A DNA stretch of 56,193 nucleotides from an uncultured Alteromonadaceae bacterium (GCA_947501935.1 CANMXU010000031.1:1-56193), one strand, 5' to 3'. Shown: positions 44,174 to 54,268, counted from the first letter of the stretch. Notes: generated from the letters alone by a model not told the origin. Made by a program: numbers and translations.

Positions 44174-45144
44174 GAATCAACCCTCGCATTAAATAAAGTA
44201 ACGGTAGAGTTGAATAGTAACCGTCGGTAGTTATCATTCATGGTTACTTCTAAATCACCTAATAAGTAAGTGTTTTTATCTTCATATTTCCGATCTGGCA
44301 TTACACTTCGCGCTAATACGTAAATTCTTACCGCAATAATTCTACTGTCACTTGCTCTATTCCAATAACCTTGAGTCATATTATCAGCAGAAACAAAGGC
44401 ATTAACAACGCCGTCGTCATCCGTATCAACACCGTATTGGAAACGTATCATTTCGATGCCATCAACAATAGGATCAAAACTCATACGGCTATTTACCAAT
44501 CGCCCTTGCATTAATACCGGCACCGTATTATTGCCTTGTTTTTCCTCACGAACATAATAAACGTGATGTTGATATTGCCATGATTGTGCATTATCAATTA
44601 CTGCAGCAGCTCCATTTACAACAGCACCATTATTCATGTTAGTGGTTAAATAATAAGTTCCTGCAGTAAAGACCGTAACAGGGTTAGCTAACACACGTTT
44701 AAGCTGAATAATATCAGAGCCTATTTTAGTTCTTGCCGTTGTTGTATTGGTAAAGCAGCTCATAGGATCAACCGCCTCAACCGTTTGCCCCCAAAGGGTT
44801 CTAAAATGCCCCGCTGCCACAGGAAAGGTACTGTTATTAACGCCCCCACCAGAACAATCATTCCCTGGTGCTGCTGGTACAGGGTTTATACTTGATAAAT
44901 CAACCGTGCCTGTATAATCGCCCCAAAAATCCTGCCTGAGTAAGTCTTCCGATAATAAACTCAATGCAAAACGACCGTTCTCTTGTAATTCACCATAATT
45001 CGATGTTTCTGTGGTAGTGGTACGCATACCTACAAAAATACTTAATACGCCCGCAAATAATACTAACCCTATAGACAAGGCGACAAAGACTTCCAGTAAA
45101 CTAAAGCCTTTTTGAAACTTATGTAATGTTTTCATATTTTTCAT
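44167..45144 (-). CDS. pilW: type IV minor pilin PilW
   Basis: A 325-residue PilW. The prepilin leader ends KFQKG before FSLLEVFVALSIGLVLFAGVLSIFVGMR. The rest is a large globular domain with the family block NGRFALSLLSEDLLRQDFWGDYTG, and Cys residues in CSGG and SCFTN. The start lies one base after the pilV stop (TAA-T-ATG); an alternative ATG is three codons later. Part of the priming minor pilin complex. Confidence 0.92.
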   Translation of the reverse strand: MKNMKTLHKFQKGFSLLEVFVALSIGLVLFAGVLSIFVGMRTTTTETSNYGELQENGRFALSLLSEDLLRQDFWGDYTGTVDLSSINPVPAAPGNDCSGGGVNNSTFPVAAGHFRTLWGQTVEAVDPMSCFTNTTTARTKIGSDIIQLKRVLANPVTVFTAGTYYLTTNMNNGAVVNGAAAVIDNAQSWQYQHHVYYVREEKQGNNTVPVLMQGRLVNSRMSFDPIVDGIEMIRFQYGVDTDDDGVVNAFVSADNMTQGYWNRASDSRIIAVRIYVLARSVMPDRKYEDKNTYLLGDLEVTMNDNYRRLLFNSTVTLFNARVDSW

Positions 45145-45145
45145 A

Positions 45146-45706
45146 TTAATAAATAAAAGCCTCCACTACCACTTGGCGCCGACTTTCACCTGTACTGCCG
45201 CAGTCTACAGCATCACTATTTACAACCATTTTCTCTCTTGCATCCCAACTAATCACAACGGTTACTTCATTATTAGTAACATCAATACAAGCTGTTGCAT
45301 CCATCAAACCACCAGTATTATTAGTACCATCGTTGGTGTTTGCGCCCATCAGTGCCTGTTCCCAGTAATACAAATCATTAGTAACCATTTGCGCGGGGGT
45401 ACAAAGACTGGCGTTAGAATTACAAGTTGGCGGATTGGTTATTTTACCTGTTCCATAAGGGCTATTGGTTGTGTAAAGCGCCAAAGTAGATGCGTCGTTA
45501 TTTCGCATTAATTCAACAATATCCTGAGCAAGCCCAGAAGCTAGTGAGCGCTGCATTGCGTCAAAGCTGCCTTTTTTGGCCGTTGCTTGCATAGCAACTG
45601 CACCTAAAATGCCAGTAACCATGATAAATAGCGCGATTAATACTTCAATAAAGGTCATGCCTGCTTGTTTCTTTTTAATTAAACAGGGCTTTTGAATTTT
45701 AGACAA
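45146..45706 (-). CDS. pilV: type IV minor pilin PilV
   Basis: First gene of the minor pilin operon. The methylation segment MTFIEVLIALFIMVTGILGAVAMQA follows a basic leader ending KKKQAG. I take the TTG at 45706 as start (leader MSKIQKPCLIKKKQAG) because GGGG lies about nine bases upstream and the leader length is normal. The frame continues 61 codons upstream to an ATG with an implausible N-terminus. The result is a 186-residue protein, usual for PilV, with Cys pairs in PTCNSNASLC and near the end. No FimT or FimU gene precedes it here; two FimT-like genes are at 9-10 kb. Confidence 0.88.
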   Translation of the reverse strand: MSKIQKPCLIKKKQAGMTFIEVLIALFIMVTGILGAVAMQATAKKGSFDAMQRSLASGLAQDIVELMRNNDASTLALYTTNSPYGTGKITNPPTCNSNASLCTPAQMVTNDLYYWEQALMGANTNDGTNNTGGLMDATACIDVTNNEVTVVISWDAREKMVVNSDAVDCGSTGESRRQVVVEAFIY

Positions 45707-46027
45707 AGTAGTGACCCCATTAGATGTATTTACACGATTAGCATGACGATAACTAAAAAAGGTATTAAAGCGAGAAAGGGAGTAAATTAATTTTTTATAG
45801 AATGAAGAAAAACGCGAGCCTATTTTGCAAAAACAAAATACCCGAGAAATATTGCCATATGTGTTAAAAATCACTTCAGTGAACAGCATTAACCCATACC
45901 TTAATATCCATATAATGCGTAGCCACTCCTGTATTAAAGTATAAAGGAACTACTCATTTTGTTACAAAGTACATAAAGTATTGGCAAAAAATATTTGCCT
46001 ATACTTATCTTTTAGTCTTACTTAAGG

Positions 46028-46957
46028 CTAGCGTAATTCGGCGGGTACCGCAAATACAATATTTTCTTCGCGACCTGAGAACTCGGTAACGTCTTGACCA
46101 CCTAGGCTTTTAAGTTTTTCGATAACTTGTTTTACTAGTATGGCAGGAGCAGAAGCACCGGCTGTTACACCAACTTTATTGATGCCTTCTAACCAAGCGG
46201 CGTCGATATCATCGGCAGTATCAATAAGGTAAGAAGTAGTACCTAACTTTTCTGATAATTCGCGTAAACGGTTTGAATTGGAGCTATTTTTAGCACCAAC
46301 CACTAAAAATAAATCAACATCACTGGCTATTGCTCGCACCGCATCTTGTCTATTTTGAGTGGCATAGCAAATATCGTCTTTGCGTGGTCCTTCAATAAGT
46401 GGATATTTCTGCTGTAATGCGTCAATAACATCTGAAGTATCATCAACCGATAAAGTGGTTTGGCTACAAAAATAAAGTTCTGCCGCATTTTTAACGGTTA
46501 AGTTTTTCACATCTTCGACTGACTCAACCAAATAAATACCACCTTGGTCACTTTCGTACTGCCCCATGGTGCCCTCTACTTCAGGGTGACCAGCATGGCC
46601 AATTAAAATACATTCAGTATTACGGCGGCTAGTACGTGAAACTTCCATATGTACTTTAGTTACTAACGGGCAAGTAGCATCAAATACTTTTAAACCACGG
46701 TTTTTCGCTTCATTTCTTACTTTTTTAGAAACGCCATGTGCACTAAAAATAACAGTGTTGTTATCAGGAATTTCTTCTAGCTCATCAACAAATATTGCGC
46801 CGCGATCTTTTAAGCCATTGACAACAAATTTGTTATGTACCACTTCATGACGCACATAAATTGGTGCACCAAATAAATCCAGTGCGCGGTCAACAATACT
46901 GATTGCTCTATCAACACCGGCACAAAAGCCACGAGGGTTAGCTAAAATAATTTCCAT
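46028..46957 (-). CDS. ispH: 4-hydroxy-3-methylbut-2-enyl diphosphate reductase
   Basis: Last enzyme of the MEP isoprenoid pathway, reducing HMBPP to IPP and DMAPP with a [4Fe-4S] cluster. The three cluster cysteines are at the canonical places: C12 (RGFCAGVDRA), C96 (FDATCPLVTKVH) and C197 (DICYATQNRQ). H-bearing motifs VRHEVVHNK and IGHAGHPEVEGTMGQ are also present. The 309-residue length is normal. It follows fkpB by 11 bases, the conserved lspA-fkpB-ispH order. Confidence 0.98.
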   Translation of the reverse strand: MEIILANPRGFCAGVDRAISIVDRALDLFGAPIYVRHEVVHNKFVVNGLKDRGAIFVDELEEIPDNNTVIFSAHGVSKKVRNEAKNRGLKVFDATCPLVTKVHMEVSRTSRRNTECILIGHAGHPEVEGTMGQYESDQGGIYLVESVEDVKNLTVKNAAELYFCSQTTLSVDDTSDVIDALQQKYPLIEGPRKDDICYATQNRQDAVRAIASDVDLFLVVGAKNSSNSNRLRELSEKLGTTSYLIDTADDIDAAWLEGINKVGVTAGASAPAILVKQVIEKLKSLGGQDVTEFSGREENIVFAVPAELR

Positions 46958-46968
46958 GAACAGGCTCT

Positions 46969-47403
46969 CTAGTTTATTTCGACAATATCAATTAAAAAGG
47001 TTACGTCTTGTCCCGCTAACGGGTGATTAAAATCAATGGTCACAGATGTACCTGAAACTTCTTTAATCATGCCAGGCAATTCAACACCACCTGGTTGAGT
47101 AAAGGTAATAATATTCCCTACTTTAGCCGGTGCTTCTTCGCTAAATTTAGTGATATCCATATAATGAATATTATCTGGATTTGATTCACCAAAAGCATCT
47201 TTAGCGCCTAAGGTGAACTCTTTACTCTCACCAGCTTTCAAACCAATTAACTCTTGTTCAAAAGCAGGAGATACACTGGCATCACCCATATTAATTTTAG
47301 CAGGCTTGTTATTCACTTTCGTACTGTCAGCGGCAGAGCCATCTGATAACTTCATGGTGATATGAGCAATAATACTAGAGTCTTGTTTAACTACGTCGGT
47401 CAT
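46969..47403 (-). CDS. fkpB: FKBP-type peptidyl-prolyl isomerase, SlpA/FkpB type
   Basis: A 144-residue cytosolic FKBP with an inserted IF domain, as in SlyD and SlpA. Motifs: DGSAADSTKVNNKPAKINMGDASVSPAFEQELIGLKAGESKEFTLGAKDAFGE at the N-terminal half, and VTIDFNHPLAGQDVTFLIDIVEI at the end. It lacks the His-rich tail of SlyD, which favours SlpA/FkpB. The position between lspA and ispH is the standard location. Confidence 0.95.
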   Translation of the reverse strand: MTDVVKQDSSIIAHITMKLSDGSAADSTKVNNKPAKINMGDASVSPAFEQELIGLKAGESKEFTLGAKDAFGESNPDNIHYMDITKFSEEAPAKVGNIITFTQPGGVELPGMIKEVSGTSVTIDFNHPLAGQDVTFLIDIVEIN

Positions 47404-47434
47404 GTTGTATCCAAATATCTAAATTAATTAGCGG

Positions 47435-47947
47435 TTAGGCTTTAGTGCTGCTTTCGTGGTCATCATTGTTTTTAAATGACTCTAAAATCATAAAGGCTGC
47501 ACCAACAAAAATGGCTGAGTCGGCAACATTAAAGGCGGGAAAGTGATTACCATTCCAATGAAAGTCTAAAAAGTCGATAACATAGCCAAATAATACGCGA
47601 TCAATTAAATTACCTAAGGCACCACTAAGCATTAGTGAAAAAGCTATACCTAACAAGACATTGCTTTTTGGGGTTTTGGCTAACCAATAAACAAAAACGA
47701 TACTAGCAATGGCAGCAATGGCAGTAAAAAAGTAGCGTTGCCAACCTCCTTGGTCTGCTAAAAAGCTAAAAGCAGCGCCGAGGTTATGCACATAAGTAAA
47801 ACTAAAAACAGGTAATACTTTTACTGATTCGTATAGTTCAAAGCTATTCGCAACCCACTGTTTAGTTACTTGATCAAGTACTAAAAAAATAATGGTTAGC
47901 CACAACCAACGTAAACCAGTTTCTTTAAAAAGTTTATTCATTTGCAT
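47435..47947 (-). CDS. lspA: lipoprotein signal peptidase
   Basis: Aspartic protease of the inner membrane that removes signal peptides from prolipoproteins after lipidation. The catalytic pair is D116 in GNLIDRVLFG and D143 in FNVADSAIFVGA; four membrane segments are visible over 170 residues. It has clear clients in this window (BamD, the cadherin-like, YHYH and M49 lipoproteins). The start may be the ATG two codons later (MNKLF); both are close. Confidence 0.97.
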   Translation of the reverse strand: MQMNKLFKETGLRWLWLTIIFLVLDQVTKQWVANSFELYESVKVLPVFSFTYVHNLGAAFSFLADQGGWQRYFFTAIAAIASIVFVYWLAKTPKSNVLLGIAFSLMLSGALGNLIDRVLFGYVIDFLDFHWNGNHFPAFNVADSAIFVGAAFMILESFKNNDDHESSTKA

Positions 47948-48115
47948 ATTTCGGCAGCACCACTAGGTTTAATTTTTAAATAATGTGATAAATAGAGTAT
48001 TAATAATATCGAAGCTATTTCGTTTTAGAACAAAGAGAAAGAACGAAGCCTAGTTCGCTAGGTGAGTACTTTCTATGCCGTTATAAAGTGAAATAGCAAT
48101 GATATTTTTATGTAT

Positions 48116-50953
48116 TTAGGCGAATTGACGTATCTCACCATCACCGTCAACGTTGGTTACACAGCGGCCACATAAATCACTGTGCGTTTCGTTTTGACCA
48201 ACATCTTCAGTTACATGCCAGCAGCGATCACATTTAATACCATCAGCAGGAGCAACGGTTAACCATAAACCTTCAACTTCAGTTGCTAAGGTATCTGCAG
48301 GTGCACTTTCAACAATTTCAACGGTTGCTTTTGAGGTGATCAAAACAAAGCGTAGTTCTTCACCTAATTGTTGTAATTTTTCGGCAAGTTCGGCTGTAGT
48401 GTATAAAGTAACCGCAGCTTCAAGTGCTTTACCTACTTGCTTTTCTTTACGGGCATTTTCTAACGCTTTATTAACTTCTGTACGTACAAGTAAAATATCA
48501 CTCCAGTATTCATTATTTAAAGCACTAGTGGTTGATGTTTTGGGTAAGCCTTCAAACCAAACGCCGGTAAATACAAATTCATCACGGGTTTCGCCTTCAA
48601 TAGCTGGCAATGCCTGCCAAATTTCTTGGGCAGTGAATGACAATATAGGCGCCATCCAACGGGTCATCGCTTCGGCAATTAAATACATAGCAGTTTGACA
48701 TGAACGACGAGCAACACTGTCGCCTTTGGCGGTATATTGACGGTCTTTAATAATATCTAAGTAGAAGCCACCAAGCTCGGTGGTACAAAAGTTCATTAAC
48801 TTGTGCACAACTACGTGGAATTCATATTCATCGTAAGCGGCAATAATTTCTTCTTGCAAACGCGCGGCTTTATCAACAGCCCAACGATCAAGCGCGACCA
48901 TGTCATCAAAGGCAATTGAGTCAGTTTTAGGAGAAAAACCATTTAAATTTGATAATAAAAAGCGTGATGTATTTCTAATACGACGATAAGCATCGGCTTG
49001 GCGTTTGAAAATTTCATCACCGGCGGTAATTTCTTGGGTGTAATTAACCGAAGCTGTCCATAAACGCAGAATATCTGCGCCTAAACTGCTGGTAATTTCT
49101 TTAGGGGTGATCACATTACCTAATGACTTAGACATTTTGTGACCTTTAGCATCAACCACAAAACCGTGAGTAAGCACTTCTTTATAAGGCGCTTTACCAT
49201 TCATGGCTACCGATGAAATCATTGACGACATAAACCAACCACGATGCTGATCAGAACCTTCAAGGTATAAATCAGCAATACCGTCAAACTCTTCACGCGC
49301 ATTAACAACTGAGTAGTGCGTAGTGCCAGAGTCAAACCATACATCTAAGGTATCTGGTACTTTAATGTATTCTTGTGCGTCATCGCCAATAAGCTCTGCC
49401 GCGTCTAAATCAAACCAAGCTTGAATGCCTTTTTCTTCAACTCTTTTTGCAACTACTTCAATTAATTCAATGCTGCGCGGGTGTAAAGCACCGGTATCTT
49501 GGTGGATGAACAATGCCATTGGCACGCCCCACGTACGTTGACGTGAAATACACCAGTCAGGACGACCTTCAACCATAGATTCAATACGACGTTGACCCCA
49601 GTCTGGGATCCATTGCGTTTTTTCAATTTCGTTAAGCGAGTCTTGACGTAAACCTTTATTGTCCATGCTGATAAACCACTGCGGCGTAGCACGGAAAATT
49701 AATGGCGTTTTATGGCGCCAGCAATGTGGATAAGAATGCTCTAACGCGTGATGATGTACTAACGCGCCATGCTCTTTTAAGGTTTCAACCACATTGGCAT
49801 TGGCTTTAAAAACATGTTGCCCAGCAAAAAGTGGCGTATCTTCTAAGTAAACACCGTTTGCGCCTACTGGGTTTGCTACTTCTAAGTTGTAAGCTTTACC
49901 AACGACAAAATCGTCAACACCGTGACCAGGTGCGGTATGTACACAGCCAGTACCAGACTCAGTAGTTACATGGTCACCTAAAATAACCGGTACGGTGAAG
50001 TCATAAAATGGGTGTTTAACTTGCACTAAGTCTAAGTCGCTACCTTTACAAAAACCTAACGCATGGTATTTAGCAATACCAAATCTGTCCATACACGAAG
50101 TAACTAGATCAGATGCTAAAATTAAGCGTTCTTTACCTTGCTCCGTTTCACACTGTACTAGCGTATATTCAACTTCAGGATGAACGGAAACTGCACGGTT
50201 AGCTGGCAATGTCCAAGGCGTTGTTGTCCAAATAACAACAGCAACTGGACCTTCACCTTGATGATTTTCTGGATGATTAAATTTATCAGCAATGCTTTGA
50301 TCAACGGCAGTAAATTTCACGTCAATAGCAGGCGATTGTTTATCTTTATATTCAACTTCAGCTTCCGCTAAAGAAGAACCACAATCGGTACACCAATGCA
50401 CAGGTTTAAAGCCTTGATGTAAATGGCCATTTTCAGCAATTTTACCTAAAGCGCGGATAATGTTCGCTTCAGTATCAAAGTCCATAGTTAAGTATGGCTT
50501 TTCCCAATCAGCAAAAATTCCTAAGCGTTTAAAGTCGTCACGCTGACCATTAACTTGCTTAGCAGCATATTCACGACACTTTTCACGAAAAACACTCGCT
50601 GAAACTTTGTGACCTGGTTTGCCAACTTTTTTCTCAACCATTAATTCAATTGGTAAGCCGTGACAATCCCAACCTGGCACGTAAGGGGCATTGAAATCAG
50701 ATAAGCTTTTTGACTTAAGAATAATATCTTTTAAAATTTTATTAACGGCATGACCAATATGAATATTACCATTTGCATACGGAGGGCCGTCATGCAAAAT
50801 AAATGACTTCTTACCTTTTTTAGCAGCACGAATTTGGCCGTATAAATCTTTTTCAGCCCATTCTTTTAGCATGTTCGGTTCACGGTTTGCCATGTTACCT
50901 TTCATCGCGAAAGATGTTGCGGGCAAATTCAGGGTATGTTTGTAATCACTCAT
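48116..50953 (-). CDS. ileS: isoleucyl-tRNA synthetase
   Basis: A 945-residue class I aminoacyl-tRNA synthetase. HIGH motif at 65-68 (PYANGNIHIGHAVNK), KMSKS in HKMSKSLGNV, the CP1 editing domain with WTTTPWTLPANRA, and a C-terminal zinc site CDRCWH with CGRC. The zinc-finger end marks the bacterial type sensitive to mupirocin-like inhibitors, by family knowledge. The length is usual. It is flanked by ribF upstream and lspA downstream, as in E. coli. Confidence 0.98.
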   Translation of the reverse strand: MSDYKHTLNLPATSFAMKGNMANREPNMLKEWAEKDLYGQIRAAKKGKKSFILHDGPPYANGNIHIGHAVNKILKDIILKSKSLSDFNAPYVPGWDCHGLPIELMVEKKVGKPGHKVSASVFREKCREYAAKQVNGQRDDFKRLGIFADWEKPYLTMDFDTEANIIRALGKIAENGHLHQGFKPVHWCTDCGSSLAEAEVEYKDKQSPAIDVKFTAVDQSIADKFNHPENHQGEGPVAVVIWTTTPWTLPANRAVSVHPEVEYTLVQCETEQGKERLILASDLVTSCMDRFGIAKYHALGFCKGSDLDLVQVKHPFYDFTVPVILGDHVTTESGTGCVHTAPGHGVDDFVVGKAYNLEVANPVGANGVYLEDTPLFAGQHVFKANANVVETLKEHGALVHHHALEHSYPHCWRHKTPLIFRATPQWFISMDNKGLRQDSLNEIEKTQWIPDWGQRRIESMVEGRPDWCISRQRTWGVPMALFIHQDTGALHPRSIELIEVVAKRVEEKGIQAWFDLDAAELIGDDAQEYIKVPDTLDVWFDSGTTHYSVVNAREEFDGIADLYLEGSDQHRGWFMSSMISSVAMNGKAPYKEVLTHGFVVDAKGHKMSKSLGNVITPKEITSSLGADILRLWTASVNYTQEITAGDEIFKRQADAYRRIRNTSRFLLSNLNGFSPKTDSIAFDDMVALDRWAVDKAARLQEEIIAAYDEYEFHVVVHKLMNFCTTELGGFYLDIIKDRQYTAKGDSVARRSCQTAMYLIAEAMTRWMAPILSFTAQEIWQALPAIEGETRDEFVFTGVWFEGLPKTSTTSALNNEYWSDILLVRTEVNKALENARKEKQVGKALEAAVTLYTTAELAEKLQQLGEELRFVLITSKATVEIVESAPADTLATEVEGLWLTVAPADGIKCDRCWHVTEDVGQNETHSDLCGRCVTNVDGDGEIRQFA

Positions 50954-51017
50954 TTAAATCATTATCCGTTAGTAAAAACTATTAACCTTGTATATTTAAC
51001 GAAGGTTAATTAATTGA

Positions 51018-51950
51018 TTATTTATCTAAATTTTCACAATAGCGCTGTGCTTGCTCGCTATCTGCTGCTATTTGCTTCGTTAAAGCTGTTAGTGAGTCAA
51101 ACTTCATTTCATCACGAAGTTTTTTCAATAACGTAACTTCAATCACTTGCCCGTAAATATCACCAGCAAAGTTAAAAATATGTACTTCTAATTGTTGCCT
51201 AATACCAGCAACCGTTGGTCTTGACCCCACATTGGCCACACCAAAAAAATCACCGCTGGCTAAGGTCACTTTCACCACATAAACACCAGATATTGGTGAA
51301 ACACAACGCTTTAAGCGTACATTCGCGGTAGGAAAGCCTAACTGACGCCCTCTTTTATCACCATGAAAAACCTTGCCTATAATGGAATAAGCTCGGCCTA
51401 GCATGCTTTGTGCTAAAGCCAAATTGTCTTGCTCTAGTGCTTGACGAATTTGAGTACTACTAATGCGGCAATCTGCTACTTTAAAACTGGCGGTGTCAGC
51501 AACAGCAAAACCAAATTTTTTGCCTGCTTGGCAAAGCATGTCAAAATTACCTAAGCGATTTTTTCCAAAATGAAAGTCGTCGCCAACAATCAATTGCTTA
51601 ATGCCTAACCGCTCAACCAATAAATGTTCGATAAAATATTGCGCACTTTGCTGAGCAAAGTTTCGGTCAAAGTTAACACAAATTAAACGTTGTACGCCAA
51701 GCTCTTGTAATAATTTATATTTATCTCGTAGTCTTGTTAAGCGAGCAGGTGCTGTTTCTGGCGAAAAAAGCTCTTGCGGTTGCGGTTCAAAAACCATTAC
51801 TGCAGCAACAGTATTTAATGCTTTAGCTTTTTTAACTAAGGCTGAAATTACTTGGCGATGACCTAAATGCACACCGTCAAAATTGCCAATAGTTAACACA
51901 CAACCATGATCAGTTGCTTGAATATTGTGTATACCGCGTACTAACTGCAT
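51018..51950 (-). CDS. ribF: bifunctional riboflavin kinase/FAD synthetase
   Basis: Makes FMN from riboflavin and FAD from FMN. The N-terminal nucleotidyltransferase motif GNFDGVHLGHRQ is at residues 22-33; ISSTQIRQAL closes that domain. The C-terminal flavokinase carries GKVFHGDKRGRQLGFPTANVRL and the GVANVGSRPTV motif. At 310 residues it is full length. It lies between murJ and ileS, the conserved order. Confidence 0.97.
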   Translation of the reverse strand: MQLVRGIHNIQATDHGCVLTIGNFDGVHLGHRQVISALVKKAKALNTVAAVMVFEPQPQELFSPETAPARLTRLRDKYKLLQELGVQRLICVNFDRNFAQQSAQYFIEHLLVERLGIKQLIVGDDFHFGKNRLGNFDMLCQAGKKFGFAVADTASFKVADCRISSTQIRQALEQDNLALAQSMLGRAYSIIGKVFHGDKRGRQLGFPTANVRLKRCVSPISGVYVVKVTLASGDFFGVANVGSRPTVAGIRQQLEVHIFNFAGDIYGQVIEVTLLKKLRDEMKFDSLTALTKQIAADSEQAQRYCENLDK

Positions 51951-52090
51951 TTAACTACAAAACCCTAACAAGCGCTGTCCTTTCTAATCCCTTAGCTTTA
52001 AGCTAAAAAATAGACGAGTATAAAAACGAAGAATTATATATCAGTCTGCTGCAAGAATCAGCACTTGAACGTAATTTGATGCAATTATAT

Positions 52091-53680
52091 TTAGCTTGAT
52101 GAATGTACCTTAAAATTATGAACACGAATGCCAAATGCAAACGCCATTAAAAAGTAACAAAACATACCCGCTGAAATGCATAAGAGTAGTTGAAAAACCT
52201 TCTCAGCAAAGCTCATCAATAACCACATATCAAAGCTTGGTGACAAGCTATAAACCACACCAGCCATAACAACAGCAGCAAAACTTAGTTTACTAAGAAA
52301 AATAATAGTGAGCTTTGATAATTGAAAAACATTGGCCTGTTTTAAGCCTTGATATAACCAATACGCATTTAAAGTTGCCGATAACGTTGTCGCGATAGCC
52401 AACCCTACATACCCCATGCCCCACAAGCTTAATAACGGCGCAAACATCAAATTAAACACCATGTTAGTTATCATCGCCTTAATGGCAATTTTAACCGGCG
52501 TTTTGGTGTCTTGCCTTGCATAATACGCTGGTGCTAAAACTTTAATAAACATAAAGCTGATTAAGCCAGATAAATAAGCAAACAAGGCATACGACACTTG
52601 AATAACTTCCGCTTCAACAAAGGCGCCACGCATAAACAACACCATAATAATCGGCTGAGCAAGCACCATTAAGCCTGCAAGTGCTGGCAAACCAAAAAAG
52701 CAAATCACCTTAATGCCCCAATCGATAGTATCGGTAAACTCGGTCGAATTTTTCTTCGCATGTAATTTCGACAAACTCGGTAAAATTACCGTCGCAATAC
52801 CAATACCAAATAAGCCTAATGGGAATTCTAATAATCGATCGGCGTAATATAGCCAGCTAATTGAACCTGTGATCAAAAAACTGGCAATTAAAGTATCTAG
52901 CAATAAATTAATTTGCGTAACTGAAACACCAAAAAGTGCTGGCACAATCAACTTACGAATTTTAGCAACACCCGGCGCATGCCAAGCCCATTGTGGTTTA
53001 ACTAAAACACCGGCGCGATATAAAAAAGGAATTTGGAATAAAAATTGTACCAAGCCACCTAAAAACACCCCCCAAGCTAAAGCAAAAGCAGGGTTTTCCA
53101 TTAAAGGAGCGGCGTAAACAGCCATAGCGATAATACAAACGTTTAACAATACGGGCGTAAATGCCGCCACAGCAAAACGCCCTAAGGTATTTAATACCGC
53201 TCCAGCAAGGGCAGTAAAGCTAATAAACCATAAATACGGGAAGGTGATCTTTAATAACGTTGCAGCTAAATCAAACTTCTCACTCGCGGGGCCATCATTA
53301 AGCCAATCAATAAACCAGCCAAAACCAAATAACATCACAAAAAGTGGTGACGCTATCATGCCAAACAAGGTCACTAAGCTAATAATTACGCCAAGCGTAC
53401 CCGACACCTGCGCGATCAGCTTTTTGGTTTCATTAGTGCCATTAGCTTCGTCCTGAGTGTGATACTCACTTAACACGGGCACAAAAGCTTGAGCAAATGC
53501 ACCTTCAGCGAATAATCGTCTGAAAAAATTTGGTATTTTATTGGCGAAGAAAAAAACATCAGCGCTGGCCCCTGCCCCCATAATATTGGCAATAACCACA
53601 TCGCGCACTAAACCTAGTACCCGTGACACTAACGTCATAAAGCTAACAATCAGCCCTGACTTAATTAATTTTTTACTCAA
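52091..53680 (-). CDS. murJ: lipid II flippase MurJ
   Basis: A polytopic (about 14 membrane segments) MOP-superfamily protein that moves lipid II across the inner membrane for peptidoglycan synthesis. The family opening MSKKLIKSGLIVSFMTLVSRVLGLVRDVVIANIMGAG, and ADVFFFANKIPNFFRRLFAEGAFAQAFVPVLSEY with the essential Arg and Asp residues are intact. The length of 529 residues is usual. It is divergent from rpsT, as in other Gammaproteobacteria. Confidence 0.97.
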   Translation of the reverse strand: MSKKLIKSGLIVSFMTLVSRVLGLVRDVVIANIMGAGASADVFFFANKIPNFFRRLFAEGAFAQAFVPVLSEYHTQDEANGTNETKKLIAQVSGTLGVIISLVTLFGMIASPLFVMLFGFGWFIDWLNDGPASEKFDLAATLLKITFPYLWFISFTALAGAVLNTLGRFAVAAFTPVLLNVCIIAMAVYAAPLMENPAFALAWGVFLGGLVQFLFQIPFLYRAGVLVKPQWAWHAPGVAKIRKLIVPALFGVSVTQINLLLDTLIASFLITGSISWLYYADRLLEFPLGLFGIGIATVILPSLSKLHAKKNSTEFTDTIDWGIKVICFFGLPALAGLMVLAQPIIMVLFMRGAFVEAEVIQVSYALFAYLSGLISFMFIKVLAPAYYARQDTKTPVKIAIKAMITNMVFNLMFAPLLSLWGMGYVGLAIATTLSATLNAYWLYQGLKQANVFQLSKLTIIFLSKLSFAAVVMAGVVYSLSPSFDMWLLMSFAEKVFQLLLCISAGMFCYFLMAFAFGIRVHNFKVHSSS

Positions 53681-53929
53681 AGGTGGCCTTTATCATTATA
53701 AAAGTCTGGCGGGAAGCAAGATTAGCTTGTTGAATGTACTGTAAATATTATCAAGGTATTACCCCCAGATAAACCATAGAATGAACCAGTTGCAAAACTT
53801 AACTTAAAATGTGCAAATAAAGAGATAGAAAAATTTTGAATAACTGGTACCATTCCCCTCCGATTATTTCCCAATTTTTTGCCAAAGTTTGTTTTTTCAT
53901 TTTTGTTATTAATTTAACCGTTAAAACAT

Positions 53930-53958
53930 TTGACAATTACCGGAAAAACAGGCATATT
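53930..53958 (+). promoter_or_regulatory. promoter of rpsT
   Basis: TTGACA (53930-53935) is a perfect -35, followed after 17 bases by CATATT (53953-53958). It lies about 50 bases upstream of the rpsT start. The murJ-rpsT intergenic region (53681-54007) holds no gene; the leftward promoter for murJ is expected in it but not clearly seen. Confidence 0.7.
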
Positions 53959-54007
53959 TCGTCGCCTTAAATTTAGGCTATATTAATTAATTTTTTAGGA
54001 GTTCACC

Positions 54008-54268
54008 TTGGCTAACTCAAAGCAAGCTAAGAAGCGCGCAGGTCAATCTGAAAAGCGTCGCCAACATAATGCAAGTCGTCGTTCAATGATGCGCACTTTA
54101 TTAAAAAAAGTACTCGCTGCTATTGAAGCCGGTGACAAAGATACAGCAACAAAAGAATTTGCTGCTGCAACACCGATTTTAGATCGTTACGCAAGTAAAG
54201 GTCTTATCCACAAAAATAAAGCTTCTCGTAGCAAGAGTCGTTTAAACGCTGCTATTAAAGCGCTTTAA
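54008..54268 (+). CDS. rpsT: 30S ribosomal protein S20
   Basis: An 86-residue, very basic protein with the S20 sequence MANSKQAKKRAGQSEKRRQHNASRRSMMRT and the end IHKNKASRSKSRLNAAIKAL. It binds 16S rRNA early in 30S assembly. The start codon is TTG, with AGGAG eight bases upstream. The same rare UUG start is used in E. coli rpsT, where it takes part in autoregulation of S20 translation; conservation here suggests the same control. Own promoter and terminator are visible. Confidence 0.98.
   Translation: MANSKQAKKRAGQSEKRRQHNASRRSMMRTLLKKVLAAIEAGDKDTATKEFAAATPILDRYASKGLIHKNKASRSKSRLNAAIKAL

Noticed and set aside
45146..45889. 247-codon version of PilV
   Set aside because: The N-terminal 61 residues do not look like a prepilin leader, and the TTG at 45706 gives a normal class III leader with a Shine-Dalgarno-like GGGG.
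48336..48698. 120-codon plus-strand frame within ileS
   Set aside because: It is antisense to ileS, with no start signals and no family match.
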